Positions 46,498 to 55,606 of a stretch of 64,000 nucleotides of DNA are shown piece by piece. The notes under the pieces are model-generated. The model had not been told where the DNA came from and ran no database searches. It saw nothing but the letters and a program-made list of their open reading frames with translations. The DNA is from Acidovorax radicis (lineage in GTDB: Bacteria > Pseudomonadota > Gammaproteobacteria > Burkholderiales > Burkholderiaceae_C), in the NCBI RefSeq assembly GCF_020510705.1, contig NZ_CP075184.1:992001-1056000 (forward strand), read 5' to 3'. Positions within the stretch are counted from its first letter, which is position 1. The number at the start of each line of letters is the position of its first letter. The position numbers and the translations under genes were made by a program.

Positions 46498-47670
46498 ATG
46501 ATGGAGCCTTTGGCCTCCCCCCCAGGTGACACCCGCTTGCTGGCATGCCTGGCCTTCGCGGTTCGGGAGCGGGCGTCCGATCTTTTCCTTCTGGCGGGGG
46601 CCCCGCCCACCATCAAGCGGCAGGGCGCCTTCGCCCCGATCGCCCAGCAGGTGCTGTCGGCCGAAGATGTTCGTCAGATGGCCTACTCCATCCTGCGGGA
46701 CGCACAGCGGCAAGAGTTTGAAACCACCATGGAGTGCGATCTCTCGTTCCAGACACCGGACGGTGAGCGTTTTCGCGTCAACGTGCATCGTCAACGGGGG
46801 CAGGTGGGCATGGTGATTCGCCATGTCATTGCAAAGGTCCCGAGTCTGGAGGGCCTCGGCCTTCCGCCGGTTCTCCAGCAGCTGGCTTTTCTCAAGGGTG
46901 GCCTGGTCCTGACGGTTGGCGCGGCGGGCTCGGGCAAGACCACCACACTGGCCTCTTTGCTGGACCATCGCAACACCCATGCGGGCGGGCACATTCTGAC
47001 GGTCGAAGACCCCATCGAATACCTGCATGCCCACAAGAAATCCCTGGTCACGCAGCGCGAGGTGGGGCTTGATACGCTGTCCTACGACGAGGCCTTGCGC
47101 CGTGCCATGCGCGAGGCGCCCAACGTGATCATGATCGGCGAGATCCGCGACCGGGCCACGATGCAGCATGCGCTGCACTATGCAGAATCCGGGCACCTGT
47201 GCGTGTCTACCCTGCATGCCAACAATGCCAACCAGGCGGTGCAGCGGATTGTGAATTTTTTCCCCGAAGATGCCCATCGCCGGCTGCTCATGGACTTGTC
47301 CCTCAACCTGCGCGCTGTGGTGGCACAGCGCCTGGTCGCAGGGCTGGCTGGCGGGCTGGTGCCCGCCACAGAGATCATGCTGCTCACGCCTTACGTGGCC
47401 GAGCTGATCCAGAAAGGGCAGATCGATGAGTTGAAGACGGCCATCACCCGCAGTGGGGAGCAGGGCATGTGCAGCTTTGACCAGTCCCTGTTGTCCATGG
47501 TCGTGGCAGGCGCCATCTCGCCCGAAGAAGCCATTGCCAACGCAGACAACCGCACGGATGTGCGTTTGCGACTGCGCCTGGCGGCGGGTGCCTCCTTGGG
47601 GGGCGAAGGTATGCAGATGAGTGCCGATGAACCCGGGCCAGATGAGCCGCTACCGGCCGCTCACCGCTGA
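46498..47670 (+). CDS. pilU: PilT/PilU-family type IV pilus retraction ATPase
   Basis: Hexameric secretion-type ATPase that powers pilus retraction. Walker A is GAAGSGKTTT (141-150), the Asp box is VEDPIEYLH, Walker B is MIGEIRD and the His box is STLHANNANQAVQRI. It has 390 aa with a C-terminal tail rich in Gly, Ala and Pro, closer in length to PilU (about 380) than PilT (about 345). The AIRNLIRE-type motif of PilT is not seen, which also favours PilU. Two consecutive ATGs begin the frame. Located directly after chpA; no partner PilT is in the window. Its 3' end overlaps phrB by 10 bases, convergently. Confidence 0.87.
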   Translation: MMEPLASPPGDTRLLACLAFAVRERASDLFLLAGAPPTIKRQGAFAPIAQQVLSAEDVRQMAYSILRDAQRQEFETTMECDLSFQTPDGERFRVNVHRQRGQVGMVIRHVIAKVPSLEGLGLPPVLQQLAFLKGGLVLTVGAAGSGKTTTLASLLDHRNTHAGGHILTVEDPIEYLHAHKKSLVTQREVGLDTLSYDEALRRAMREAPNVIMIGEIRDRATMQHALHYAESGHLCVSTLHANNANQAVQRIVNFFPEDAHRRLLMDLSLNLRAVVAQRLVAGLAGGLVPATEIMLLTPYVAELIQKGQIDELKTAITRSGEQGMCSFDQSLLSMVVAGAISPEEAIANADNRTDVRLRLRLAAGASLGGEGMQMSADEPGPDEPLPAAHR

Positions 47671-49160
47671 GGGCTCAGGCCCGTTGCTGATTTCACTACC
47701 GCGTACCGCGCCAGCGTTTTGTGCCGGGCCACGTCGTGCTCAACCACGGGCAAAGGGTAGTGGGTGCCCAGTTGAATCCCTGCCTCCTGCAATTCCAGGG
47801 GGCGCGCCAGCCAGGGGGCGTGTAACGCCTTGGTAGGCAGTCCGGCCAATTGCGGCAGGTAACGCCGGATGAATTGGCCCTCCGGGTCAAACTTTTCGCT
47901 CTGGCTGACGGGGTTGAAGATGCGGAAGTACGGCTGGGCATCGCACCCGCTGGAGCTGGCCCATTGCCAGCCACCATTGTTGGCTGCCAGATCGAAGTCA
48001 TTGAGGTGCGTAGCGAAGTAGGCCTCGCCCCGGCGCCAGTCAAGACCCAAGTCTTTGACGAGAAAGCTCGCCGCCACCATGCGCAGACGGTTGTGCATGT
48101 AGCCCGTTTGGTTGATTTGTGCCATGGCTGCATCCACCAGCGGATAGCCGGTGCGTCCCTGGCACCAGGCTGCAAACAGGGCATCAGCCTCAGCGCCGGA
48201 TTCCCACTCGATCGCGTCATAGGCGGGCTTGAAGCTGTGGCCCACCACGTGGGGATGGTGGTGCAGGATCTGAAAGTAGAAGTCGCGCCAGATCAGCTCG
48301 CTGAGCCAGGTGGTGGCGCCCGGATTGCCTTCGAGCATGAGCCTGTGCGCAGTGCGCGCCAGCAGGCGTGGTGAGATGGTGCCAAAACGCAGGTGCACGC
48401 TGAGGTAGCTGGGCCCTTTCACGGCCGGAAAATTGCGCGTGTCCTCGTAGCGCGCGATGCGGCCGAGAAAATCGTCGAACAACCGCTGTGCGCCGCTCGC
48501 CCCGGTGGGCAGTTTGAGCTGCGACAGGGCCGTGGCCTCGAAGCCCAGCGACACGAGCGTGGGTACGGGTTGGCAATGACGCTGTGGGCGCGGCGCCAAG
48601 CGGTGTGCATGGCGCTCCACGGGATAGCTCTTGAGCTGAAAAGCGTCGATCTTCTTGAGCCAGGCGTTCTTGTAAGGCGTGAACACGCTGTACGGCTTGC
48701 CGCTCTGCGCCAGCACCTCGCTGCGCTCCAGGATGGTGTGGTCCTTGTAGGTGTGCAAGGCCCTCCCGGCAGCGGCCAGCCGTGTGCGCACCCGACGGTC
48801 GCGTTCCAGGGCCTGGGGCTCGTCGTCATGATTGGCAAACACGGCCTGCACGCTCAGGGTGTTGGCCAGTGCCGGAATGGCATCGCTGGCCACCGCGTGC
48901 AGCACGATGAGGCCACCCTGTTCATGCCCGGAAAGCGCGCGCAGCGTTTCATCCAGTTCCACCAGCGACTCGCGGATGAACGCCACCCGCCGGTCGCCCC
49001 GGGGCAGGGTGTCCAGGATATCGAGGTCGAAAACAAAGGCGCAGTGCACCTGCTGGCACTGTGCCAGTGCGTGGTACAGAGCGGCCTGATCGTTCGTGCG
49101 CAGGTCGCGGCGGAACCAGACAAGACCGCTGGGGTAAGAAGGCTCGGAGGGCGGGGCCAT
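47661..49160 (-). CDS. phrB: Deoxyribodipyrimidine photolyase
   Basis: Light-driven repair of cyclobutane pyrimidine dimers by a FAD enzyme with an antenna chromophore. N-terminal alpha/beta domain begins LVWFRRDLRTND. The C-terminal FAD domain carries WLSELIWRDFYFQIL, GRTGYPLVDAAMAQ, TGYMHNRLRMVAASFL and DFDLAANNGGWQW, all class I CPD photolyase signatures. The start is the ATG of MAPPSEPSYPSG (499 aa); the frame upstream is antisense to yqgE. Only 21 bases separate this start from the divergent yqgE start. Confidence 0.95.
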   Translation of the reverse strand: MAPPSEPSYPSGLVWFRRDLRTNDQAALYHALAQCQQVHCAFVFDLDILDTLPRGDRRVAFIRESLVELDETLRALSGHEQGGLIVLHAVASDAIPALANTLSVQAVFANHDDEPQALERDRRVRTRLAAAGRALHTYKDHTILERSEVLAQSGKPYSVFTPYKNAWLKKIDAFQLKSYPVERHAHRLAPRPQRHCQPVPTLVSLGFEATALSQLKLPTGASGAQRLFDDFLGRIARYEDTRNFPAVKGPSYLSVHLRFGTISPRLLARTAHRLMLEGNPGATTWLSELIWRDFYFQILHHHPHVVGHSFKPAYDAIEWESGAEADALFAAWCQGRTGYPLVDAAMAQINQTGYMHNRLRMVAASFLVKDLGLDWRRGEAYFATHLNDFDLAANNGGWQWASSSGCDAQPYFRIFNPVSQSEKFDPEGQFIRRYLPQLAGLPTKALHAPWLARPLELQEAGIQLGTHYPLPVVEHDVARHKTLARYAVVKSATGLSPQR

Positions 49161-49181
49161 GTTCACCGTTAAAATTGCCGG

Positions 49182-49781
49182 ATGTCTTTCGATTCTGCGC
49201 CCATCAACCTGACGCATCACTTCCTGATCGCGATGCCCGGTCTGGAGGATGAGTCTTTCGCGCGCAGTGTGGTCTACCTGTGCGAGCACAGCGAGCGTGG
49301 CGCGCTGGGGCTCATCATCAACAAGCCTTCGGATATCACCCTCAAGGGCCTTTTTGACAAGGTGGACCTGTCCCTGCGGCGCGAAGACCTCACCAAGGAG
49401 CCCGTATTCCAGGGGGGGCCAGTGCAGACCGAGCGCGGTTTTGTGCTGCACGAGCCCATGCTCATGGACAGCGCAGAAACCGACGAATCGGCCTACGCCT
49501 CCACCATGACCATTCCTGGCGGGCTGGAGATGACCACCTCGAAGGACGTGCTCGAAGCCTTGTCCACGGGCGCAGGCCCCCGCCGCGTGCTCATCACGCT
49601 GGGGTATGCGTCGTGGGGCGAGGGGCAGCTCGAATCCGAACTGGCCGAAAACGCCTGGCTGACCGTGGCGGCCGATCTGTCGGTGATCTTCGATACTCCC
49701 GTGCCCGAGCGCTACGACCGCGCCCTGTCGCTGCTGGGGCTCAAGGCCTGGATGTTGTCGCCCGAGGCGGGGCACGCATGA
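49182..49781 (+). CDS. YqgE/AlgH family protein
   Basis: UPF0301 family protein of 199 aa, with the characteristic LTHHFLIAMPGLEDESFARSVVYLCEH N-terminus (residues 10-36), GALGLIINKPSD, FQGGPV and YASWGEGQLESEL motifs. The family has a known fold but no agreed biochemical function; the name AlgH comes from a Pseudomonas alginate locus. Its stop overlaps the ruvX start as ATGA, and the pairing yqgE-ruvX (yqgF) is widely conserved. First gene of a six-gene unit leading into pyrimidine synthesis. Confidence 0.94.
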   Translation: MSFDSAPINLTHHFLIAMPGLEDESFARSVVYLCEHSERGALGLIINKPSDITLKGLFDKVDLSLRREDLTKEPVFQGGPVQTERGFVLHEPMLMDSAETDESAYASTMTIPGGLEMTTSKDVLEALSTGAGPRRVLITLGYASWGEGQLESELAENAWLTVAADLSVIFDTPVPERYDRALSLLGLKAWMLSPEAGHA

Positions 49782-50197
49782 CCGGCTTGCCCGTTCAGCC
49801 CGCCGTTCCTGCGCATTTTCAGACCTTTCTTGCTTTCGATTTCGGCCTCAAGCGCACGGGTGTGGCGTCGGGCAACCGCATGCTGCGCAGCGCCACGCCC
49901 CAGCGCACCATCCAGGCCGAAGGCGATGCCCGTTTTACCCAAGTGGCAGAGCGCATCAAGGAATGGCAGCCCGATGCCCTGGTGATCGGCGTGCCCTACC
50001 ACCCAGACGGCGCAAGCCACGAGAACACCGCACGCGCTCTCAAGTTCGGCCGCCAGCTGCGCGGCCGATTCGGCCTGCAGGTGTTTGAGGTGGACGAGCG
50101 CTACAGCACCACCGAGGCCATCGCGGGTGGTGCCAAGGATGCGGACGCAGCGTCCGCCTGCATCATTCTGGAACAGTTTTTGAGGAATCTCCCATGA
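49778..50197 (+). CDS. ruvX: RuvX/YqgF Holliday-junction resolvase-like nuclease
   Basis: RNase H-fold nuclease (139 aa) implicated in pre-16S rRNA 5' maturation and in Holliday-junction processing. FLAFDFGLKRTGVA carries the first catalytic Asp, VIGVPYHPDG is the YqgF motif, and VDERYSTTEA with later KDADAASACIIL carries further acidic residues. The start at MTGLPVQPAV overlaps the yqgE stop, and its own stop overlaps the pyrR start, both as ATGA. The frame is open upstream within yqgE, but that part is not family sequence. Confidence 0.95.
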   Translation: MTGLPVQPAVPAHFQTFLAFDFGLKRTGVASGNRMLRSATPQRTIQAEGDARFTQVAERIKEWQPDALVIGVPYHPDGASHENTARALKFGRQLRGRFGLQVFEVDERYSTTEAIAGGAKDADAASACIILEQFLRNLP

Positions 50198-50715
50198 CCA
50201 CCCCATCCCCCGGAATGTCCGGCAGTCTGGTGCTTGACGCCGAGGCGCTGTACCGCGAGCTGCTGCGCGGCGTGCGCAGCATGTTGACCCCCACCACGCG
50301 CCTGGCGGGCATTGCCTCTGGCGGCGCCTGGCTGGCCGAGCGCCTGCAAAAGGACCTGGGCCTGGAAGGGCCAGCCGGGGTGCTCTCGTCGGTGATGCAC
50401 CGCGATGACTTTGCCCAGCGCGGTTTGGCCGCAGGCGCCCAAACCGCGCTGCCGTTCGATGTGAACGGTGCCGACGTGCTGGTGCTCGACGACGTGCTCT
50501 ACACCGGCCGCACCATCCGCGCTGTGCTCAACGAGCTGTTCGACTACGGCCGCCCCGCCAGCGTGCGCCTGGCCGTGCTGGTCGATCGGGGCGGGCGCGA
50601 GCTGCCCGTGCAGGCCGACTTTGCCGCCGCCCGCGTGGCGCTGCCAGGCAGTCAGTCGCTGGCCCTGGCGCGCAATGACCAGGGCACTTTCCAGTTCCAA
50701 GTCCAGGAGGCCTGA
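50194..50715 (+). CDS. pyrR: PyrR bifunctional pyrimidine regulator / uracil phosphoribosyltransferase
   Basis: Phosphoribosyltransferase-fold protein of 173 aa with the PRPP-binding motif [16 protein letters not shown] and the PyrR-type [15 protein letters not shown]. In Gram-positive bacteria PyrR attenuates pyr operons by binding mRNA; in betaproteobacteria its regulatory role is less clear and it may act mainly as UPRTase. Placed directly before pyrB, with ATGA overlap to ruvX. I saw no obvious PyrR-type attenuator in the 2-base gap to pyrB. Confidence 0.93.
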   Translation: MTTPSPGMSGSLVLDAEALYRELLRGVRSMLTPTTRLAGIASGGAWLAERLQKDLGLEGPAGVLSSVMHRDDFAQRGLAAGAQTALPFDVNGADVLVLDDVLYTGRTIRAVLNELFDYGRPASVRLAVLVDRGGRELPVQADFAAARVALPGSQSLALARNDQGTFQFQVQEA

Positions 50716-50717
50716 CC

Positions 50718-51680
50718 GTGCTGCACAAGCGCAACCCCCAACTCAACGGCAACGGCGAACTCATCCACCTGTTGTCCATCGAAGGCCTGCCGCGCGACAT
50801 CGTCACGCACATTCTCGACACGGCCACCAACTTTGTGAGCGTCAACGACCGCGAGGTCAAGAAGGTGCCCCTCCTGCGTGGCAAGAGCGTGTTCAATCTG
50901 TTCTTCGAGAACAGCACGCGCACGCGCACCACGTTCGAGATCGCGGCCAAGCGCCTGTCGGCCGACGTGCTCAACCTCGACATCGCGCGCAGCTCGGCCA
51001 GCAAGGGCGAGTCGCTGCTGGACACCATCGCCAACCTGAGCGCGATGGCAGCCGATTTGTTCGTGGTGCGGCACAGCGAGTCGGGCGCGCCGTACCTCAT
51101 CGCCCAGCATGTGGCGCCCCATGTGCACGTGATCAACGCGGGCGACGGCCGGCATGCCCACCCCACGCAGGGGTTGCTGGACATGTACACCATCCGCCAC
51201 TACAAAAAGGATTTCAGCAACCTCACCGTGGCCATCGTGGGCGACGTGCTGCACTCGCGCGTGGCACGCTCCGACATCCATGGCCTGACCACGCTGGGCT
51301 GCGCCGAAGTGCGCGTGGTGGGCCCACGCACGCTGGTGCCGTCGGACATGGCGCAGATGGGCGTGCGCGTGTGCCACACGCTCGAAGAGGGCATCAAGGA
51401 CGCTGACGTGGTCATCACCCTGCGCCTGCAGAATGAGCGCATGACTGGCGCGCTGCTGCCGTCGAGCCAGGAATATTTCAAGAGCTTTGGCCTCACGCCC
51501 GAAAAGCTGCAGCTGGCCAAACCCGATGCCATCGTGATGCACCCCGGGCCCATCAACCGGGGGGTGGAGATCGACTCTGCCGTGGTCGATGGGCCGCAGG
51601 CCGTGATCCTGCCGCAGGTGACTTTTGGCATCGCGGTCCGTATGGCCGTCATGTCCATCGTTGCCGGTAATGAAGCATGA
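50718..51680 (+). CDS. pyrB: Aspartate carbamoyltransferase catalytic subunit PyrB
   Basis: Joins carbamoyl phosphate and aspartate in pyrimidine synthesis. Carbamoyl-phosphate motif [34 protein letters not shown], and HPGPINRG of the aspartate-binding domain. It has 320 aa, like Pseudomonas-type ATCases that assemble with a pseudo-dihydroorotase. GTG start at 50718 with a strong AGGAGG SD 7 bases before it. No PyrI regulatory chain is present. The next gene, pyrX, is the expected structural partner. Confidence 0.97.
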   Translation: MLHKRNPQLNGNGELIHLLSIEGLPRDIVTHILDTATNFVSVNDREVKKVPLLRGKSVFNLFFENSTRTRTTFEIAAKRLSADVLNLDIARSSASKGESLLDTIANLSAMAADLFVVRHSESGAPYLIAQHVAPHVHVINAGDGRHAHPTQGLLDMYTIRHYKKDFSNLTVAIVGDVLHSRVARSDIHGLTTLGCAEVRVVGPRTLVPSDMAQMGVRVCHTLEEGIKDADVVITLRLQNERMTGALLPSSQEYFKSFGLTPEKLQLAKPDAIVMHPGPINRGVEIDSAVVDGPQAVILPQVTFGIAVRMAVMSIVAGNEA

Positions 51681-51703
51681 CGCTTGGAATGAATACTCCT
51701 GTT

Positions 51704-51752
51704 TTCATAGCTGCTAGCGCTTATCCAGAAAGCGCTAGCAGCCAATTTGGCT
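51704..51752. repeat. Dispersed intergenic repeat, copy 5 (between pyrB and pyrX)
   Basis: ATAGCTGCTAGCGCTTATCC followed by AGAAAGCGCTAGCAGCCAATTT. The arms CTGCTAGCGCTT and AAGCGCTAGCAG form a perfect long hairpin, the best-formed of the six copies. It lies in the middle of the pyr unit. Confidence 0.82.
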
Positions 51753-51759
51753 TGAAATC

Positions 51760-53052
51760 ATGAAGATACTGATCCAGAACGGCCGTGTGATCGACCCCGC
51801 TTCGGGCCTCGACCAAACCTGTGACATCGCCATCGCTGCGGGCCGCATCGTCGGCGTCAACCGCGTGCCGCCCGACTTTGCGCCCAAGCGGGTGATTGAT
51901 GCTGCGGGCTGCATCGTGCTGCCCGGCCTGGTGGATCTGGCCGCACGCCTGCGCGAGCCGGGCCACGAGCACGAAGGCATGCTTGAATCCGAGATGGCCG
52001 CCGCTGTGGCCGGGGGCGTGACCAGCCTGGTGTGCCCGCCCGACACCGACCCCGTGCTCGACGAGCCGGGGCTGGTGGAGATGCTCAAGTTCCGCGCCGA
52101 GAAGCTGCACCAGTCGCGGCTGTTCCCCCTGGGCGCGCTCACGCGCGGCCTCGAGGGCGAGGTGCTGACCGAGATGGCCGAGCTGACCGAATCGGGCTGC
52201 GTGGGTTTTGGCCAGGCCGAGGTGCCGCTGGCCAGCACCCAGGTGCTGCAGCGCGCGCTGCAGTACGCCGCCACCTTTGGCTACACCGTGTGGCTGCGGC
52301 CCCAGGAGATGCACCTGGGCAAAGGTGTGGCTGCCAGTGGCGCGCTGGCCACGCGCCTGGGCCTGTCGGGCGTGCCCGTGGCGGCCGAGACGATTGCGCT
52401 GCACACCATCTTCGAGCTGCTCAAGACCACCGGCGCCAGTGTGCACCTGTGCCGCATCAGCAGCGCTGCCGGCGTGGAATTGGTGCGCCGCGCCAAGGCC
52501 GATGGCCTCAAGGTGACGGCCGACGTGAGCATCAACTCGCTGCACCTCACCGACGTGGACATCGGCTTCTTCGACAGCCGCGCGCGCCTGTCGCCCCCGC
52601 TGCGCCAGCAGCGCGACCGCGATGCGCTCAACGCCGCGCTGGCCGACGGCACCATCGATGCGCTGGTGTCCGACCACACGCCGGTCGATGAAGACGCCAA
52701 GACCCTGCCGTTTGCCGAAGCTGAACCCGGTGCCACGGGTCTGGAACTGTTGCTGAGCCTGGCGCTCAAGTGGTCGCAAGACAGCGGCGTGCCGCTGCAG
52801 CGCGCCCTGGCCGCCGTGACTTGCGAGCCTGCGCGGGTGCTGGGCAATGCCCTGGGCACCTTGCAGGCCAGCGTGGGCCAGATCGTGGAGGGTGGCGTGG
52901 GTGACATTTGCATCCTGGACCCCCAGGCCGCCTGGACGGTGCAGGCAAACGCATTGCGCAGCCAGGGCAAGCACACACCGTTTTCTGGCTACGAGCTGCC
53001 GGGCTGTGTGCGCATGACACTGGTGGGTGGGCAGGTCGCCTTTGAACGATGA
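51760..53052 (+). CDS. pyrX: Dihydroorotase-like, catalytically degenerate PyrX (PyrC')
   Basis: Amidohydrolase-fold protein (430 aa) related to type I dihydroorotases. The metal-binding HxH of DLHxHLREPG is replaced (VDLAARLREPG), HCED is RPQE, CHIS is CRIS and SPHHLLL is SINSLHL; only the Asp of SDHTP remains. It should therefore not bind zinc or hydrolyse dihydroorotate. In Pseudomonas and relatives such a PyrC' is needed structurally for the dodecameric ATCase with PyrB, which fits its place after pyrB. A functional pyrC must be elsewhere in the genome. ATG at 51760, 79 bases after pyrB, with a repeat copy between. Confidence 0.93.
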   Translation: MKILIQNGRVIDPASGLDQTCDIAIAAGRIVGVNRVPPDFAPKRVIDAAGCIVLPGLVDLAARLREPGHEHEGMLESEMAAAVAGGVTSLVCPPDTDPVLDEPGLVEMLKFRAEKLHQSRLFPLGALTRGLEGEVLTEMAELTESGCVGFGQAEVPLASTQVLQRALQYAATFGYTVWLRPQEMHLGKGVAASGALATRLGLSGVPVAAETIALHTIFELLKTTGASVHLCRISSAAGVELVRRAKADGLKVTADVSINSLHLTDVDIGFFDSRARLSPPLRQQRDRDALNAALADGTIDALVSDHTPVDEDAKTLPFAEAEPGATGLELLLSLALKWSQDSGVPLQRALAAVTCEPARVLGNALGTLQASVGQIVEGGVGDICILDPQAAWTVQANALRSQGKHTPFSGYELPGCVRMTLVGGQVAFER

Positions 53053-53169
53053 CGCCTGCGCCGCGCAGCCGTGCCGCTTGTGGGCACGACCCAGTCACCA
53101 GCCGCCAAGGTCACGCGTGCGTGCGATGGACGTGGTGCCTGGAGAGCGCCTGCGCCCGGGTCCATTGAC

Positions 53170-53907
53170 ATGAAACAGTTGCGTGCGGTGTGGCGCTTGC
53201 TGCGTCTGGTGGGCCACATTGCCCATGGTTTATGGGTGGTGGCACTGCGTTTTCCCACGCTTTCGCCAGACCAGCAGCATGCGCGTGTGCAGGTCTGGTC
53301 GCAGCAATTGCTGGCGCTGGCGGGCGTGCACCTGCGGGTTGTGGGGCAGCCGCCCCTCACCGGGCCGGTGATGCTGGTGGCCAACCATATCTCCTGGCTC
53401 GACATTCCCGTCATGCACGCGGCACGCCATTGCCGTTTTGTGTCCAAGTCCGACGTCAAGGGCTGGCCGTTGATCGGCACCTTGGCCACCGCGGCGGGCA
53501 CGCTGTATATCGAGCGCAGTTCGCGCCGCGATGCCTTGCGCATGGTGCGGTCCATGCAAGAGGCGCTGGAGCGCGGTGAAGTGCTGGCCGTGTTCCCCGA
53601 GGGCACCACGGGTGACGGCCGCGCGATGCTTCCCTTTCATGCCAACCTGCTGCAGGCCGCAGTGGCCGCGCAGTCGCCGGTGCAGCCCGTGGGGTTGCGT
53701 TTTGCCGACCGGGCCACGGGTGCCACCAGTTTTGCGCCCAGCTACATCGGCGACGAAACCCTGGTGGGATCGATCTGGCGCACGCTGTGCGCACCGCCCA
53801 TCGAGGCCGTGGTGCACTACGGCCCTGCCGAGCTGCCCGCCGGCCGTGATCGACGCGCCTGGGCGGAGCACCTGCACACCACGGTGGACCAGTTGAGGCG
53901 CGGCTGA
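53170..53907 (+). CDS. plsC: 1-acyl-sn-glycerol-3-phosphate acyltransferase (PlsC family)
   Basis: Membrane acyltransferase making phosphatidic acid. Acceptor motif NHISWLD (His73, Asp78) and FPEGTT (142-147) are the catalytic and glycerophosphate-binding blocks; a hydrophobic N-terminal segment (about 10-28) anchors it. The start is the ATG of MKQLRAVWRLL, giving 245 aa. The frame is open further upstream from a GTG at 53071, but that part has no family sequence. It follows pyrX by 117 bases on the same strand. Confidence 0.9.
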   Translation: MKQLRAVWRLLRLVGHIAHGLWVVALRFPTLSPDQQHARVQVWSQQLLALAGVHLRVVGQPPLTGPVMLVANHISWLDIPVMHAARHCRFVSKSDVKGWPLIGTLATAAGTLYIERSSRRDALRMVRSMQEALERGEVLAVFPEGTTGDGRAMLPFHANLLQAAVAAQSPVQPVGLRFADRATGATSFAPSYIGDETLVGSIWRTLCAPPIEAVVHYGPAELPAGRDRRAWAEHLHTTVDQLRRG

Positions 53908-54188
53908 GACCGGTCACCGGCTGCCGGGGGCACATCAACCAGGGCCTTCGGCCGCATAGACCAATGGCCCAATGGCACGCTGTGCGTGGCCTTTGTGGGG
54001 CGCGATGGCTACTGGTGGCTCTTCGCAACGCTGAGGGTGGTTCCGGGCCACAAAAACGTGCATATTCCACGTTCGGTGCGGACTAATACGTGCAACAGCC
54101 GCCAGGTGCATTCCGTAGCCCGTATCGTTCTCGTCTTTCCGCTTGCGCACCCCGTGCAGGCTGTTCCATCCACTGCCGGGAGGGCACC
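53908..54188. other. 281-bp gap between plsC and the Yip1-like gene
   Basis: No convincing gene, RNA or repeat was seen. A GGGAGGG sequence at its right end probably serves as the SD for the downstream GTG start. Confidence 0.55.
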
Positions 54189-55421
54189 GTGAACCTGATT
54201 GAACGCATCAAGAACATTCTTTTGCAACCCAAGGAAACCTGGGCCGTCATCGACGCCGAGAGCACCGATGTCCCCACCTTGTTCACGCGCTACGCCATGA
54301 TCCTGGCCGCCATTCCGGCGGTGTGTGGCTTCATCGGCATGTCGCTGATCGGCTTTGGCGGCTTCGGCGTTACCATCCGGGTGCCCTTTGTGTCGGGGTT
54401 GGTGAACATGGTGGTGTCTTATGTGCTGAGCCTCGTGGGCGTGTTGGTGCTGGGGCTCATCATTGATGCACTGGCCCCCACGTTCGGAGGGCGCAAGAGT
54501 TCCATCCAGGCCCTCAAGGTGGCGGTGTATGCCAGCACGGCGGCCATGTTGGGCGGCGTGTTCAGCCTGCTGCCCTCTTTGTCCATGCTGGGGGTTCTCG
54601 CCGCGCTGTATTCCATCTATTTGATCTACACCGGTTTGCCGGCCCTGATGAAGAACCTGCCCGAGAAATCGGTGGTGTACACCGTGGTTGTGGTCGTGGC
54701 GGCCATCGTGGTGGGCGTGATCATTGCGGCGGTCAGTTCGATCTTCATTCCCAGTGGTGGGGCCATGTTCAGCGGTGCTGCCGGGCCGGCCATTACCATG
54801 AACACGCCGGGCGGCAAGGTGTCGATCGATACCGCAGGCCTTGAAGCGGCGGGCAAAAAAATGGAAGAAGCCGCGCGCAAGATGGAGGAGGCCCAAAAGA
54901 GCCAGGACCCGGCCGCCATGGCCGAGGCCACGGGCAACGCCGCCAAAGCGGCCGCAGGCATGTTTGGCGGAGGCCAGGCCATTGCCGCACAGTCGCTGAA
55001 AGCAGCGCTGCCCGAAAAGCTGGCAGGCTTGCCGCGCACAGGCTTCGACGTGCAGGATGGCGCTGCGCTGGGTTTGCCCACCAGCCAGGCCAGCGCGCAA
55101 TACGGCAGTGACGACAAACAGGTGCGTCTGGAGATCATCGACGTGGGGGGACTGGGCCAGATGGCGCAGATGGCCATGGGCATGACCGAGAGCGAGAAGG
55201 AAGACCAGACCAGCGCCGAGAAAACCTGGCAGTCGGGCGGCCGCACCCTGCACCAGCGCTACGAGAAGGACGGCAGCCATGCCGAGTTCAAGACCATTTT
55301 GAAGAACGGCGTGGTGGTCAGCATCGAAGGCAACCACGTGAGCGTCAAGGACCTGCAGGGTTATTTGTCGCAGGTGGACCTCAATGGCCTGGAGGGGTTG
55401 CAGCGCAAAGGCAAGTCGTGA
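54189..55421 (+). CDS. Yip1-family membrane protein
   Basis: 410-aa protein beginning NLIERIKNILLQPKETW, the typical Yip1-domain start. About five membrane helices lie in residues 30-195, with GTG as first codon (54189) and GGGAGGG just upstream. The C-terminal half is soluble: a charged helix (AGKKMEEAARKMEEAQ), then a region with conserved-looking beta structure (VRLEIIDVGGLGQMAQM, a Met-rich stretch). Yip1 proteins in bacteria have no established function. The gene stands alone, and the C-terminal half is not part of the usual Yip1 domain. Confidence 0.82.
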   Translation: MNLIERIKNILLQPKETWAVIDAESTDVPTLFTRYAMILAAIPAVCGFIGMSLIGFGGFGVTIRVPFVSGLVNMVVSYVLSLVGVLVLGLIIDALAPTFGGRKSSIQALKVAVYASTAAMLGGVFSLLPSLSMLGVLAALYSIYLIYTGLPALMKNLPEKSVVYTVVVVVAAIVVGVIIAAVSSIFIPSGGAMFSGAAGPAITMNTPGGKVSIDTAGLEAAGKKMEEAARKMEEAQKSQDPAAMAEATGNAAKAAAGMFGGGQAIAAQSLKAALPEKLAGLPRTGFDVQDGAALGLPTSQASAQYGSDDKQVRLEIIDVGGLGQMAQMAMGMTESEKEDQTSAEKTWQSGGRTLHQRYEKDGSHAEFKTILKNGVVVSIEGNHVSVKDLQGYLSQVDLNGLEGLQRKGKS

Positions 55422-55514
55422 TGCCTGCGCCCTAGAACCTCAGCCCGAACGGGTGGGGAAGAGAAGGCGTCTGAGGCAGGTCGCTAATCAGGCAGCAACC
55501 TTTTATGTGAGTAC

Positions 55515-55570
55515 GCTATAAAAATAGTAGCTATTGGCGCTTTCTGCATAAGCGCTACAGGCACATTTGA
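55515..55570. repeat. Dispersed intergenic repeat, copy 6
   Basis: TAGTAGCTATTGGCGCTTTC followed by TGCATAAGCGCTACAGGCAC. Lies between the convergent ends of the Yip1-like gene and the ABC ATPase gene. Confidence 0.75.
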
Positions 55571-55606
55571 TGCAAACAGTACGGCAGCCTGAGGGGCTGC
55601 ACGCCG

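Noticed and set aside
54009..55337. Histidine-rich minus-strand open frame over the Yip1-like gene
   Set aside because: Antisense shadow; the plus strand encodes a recognisable Yip1 membrane domain with a good SD.
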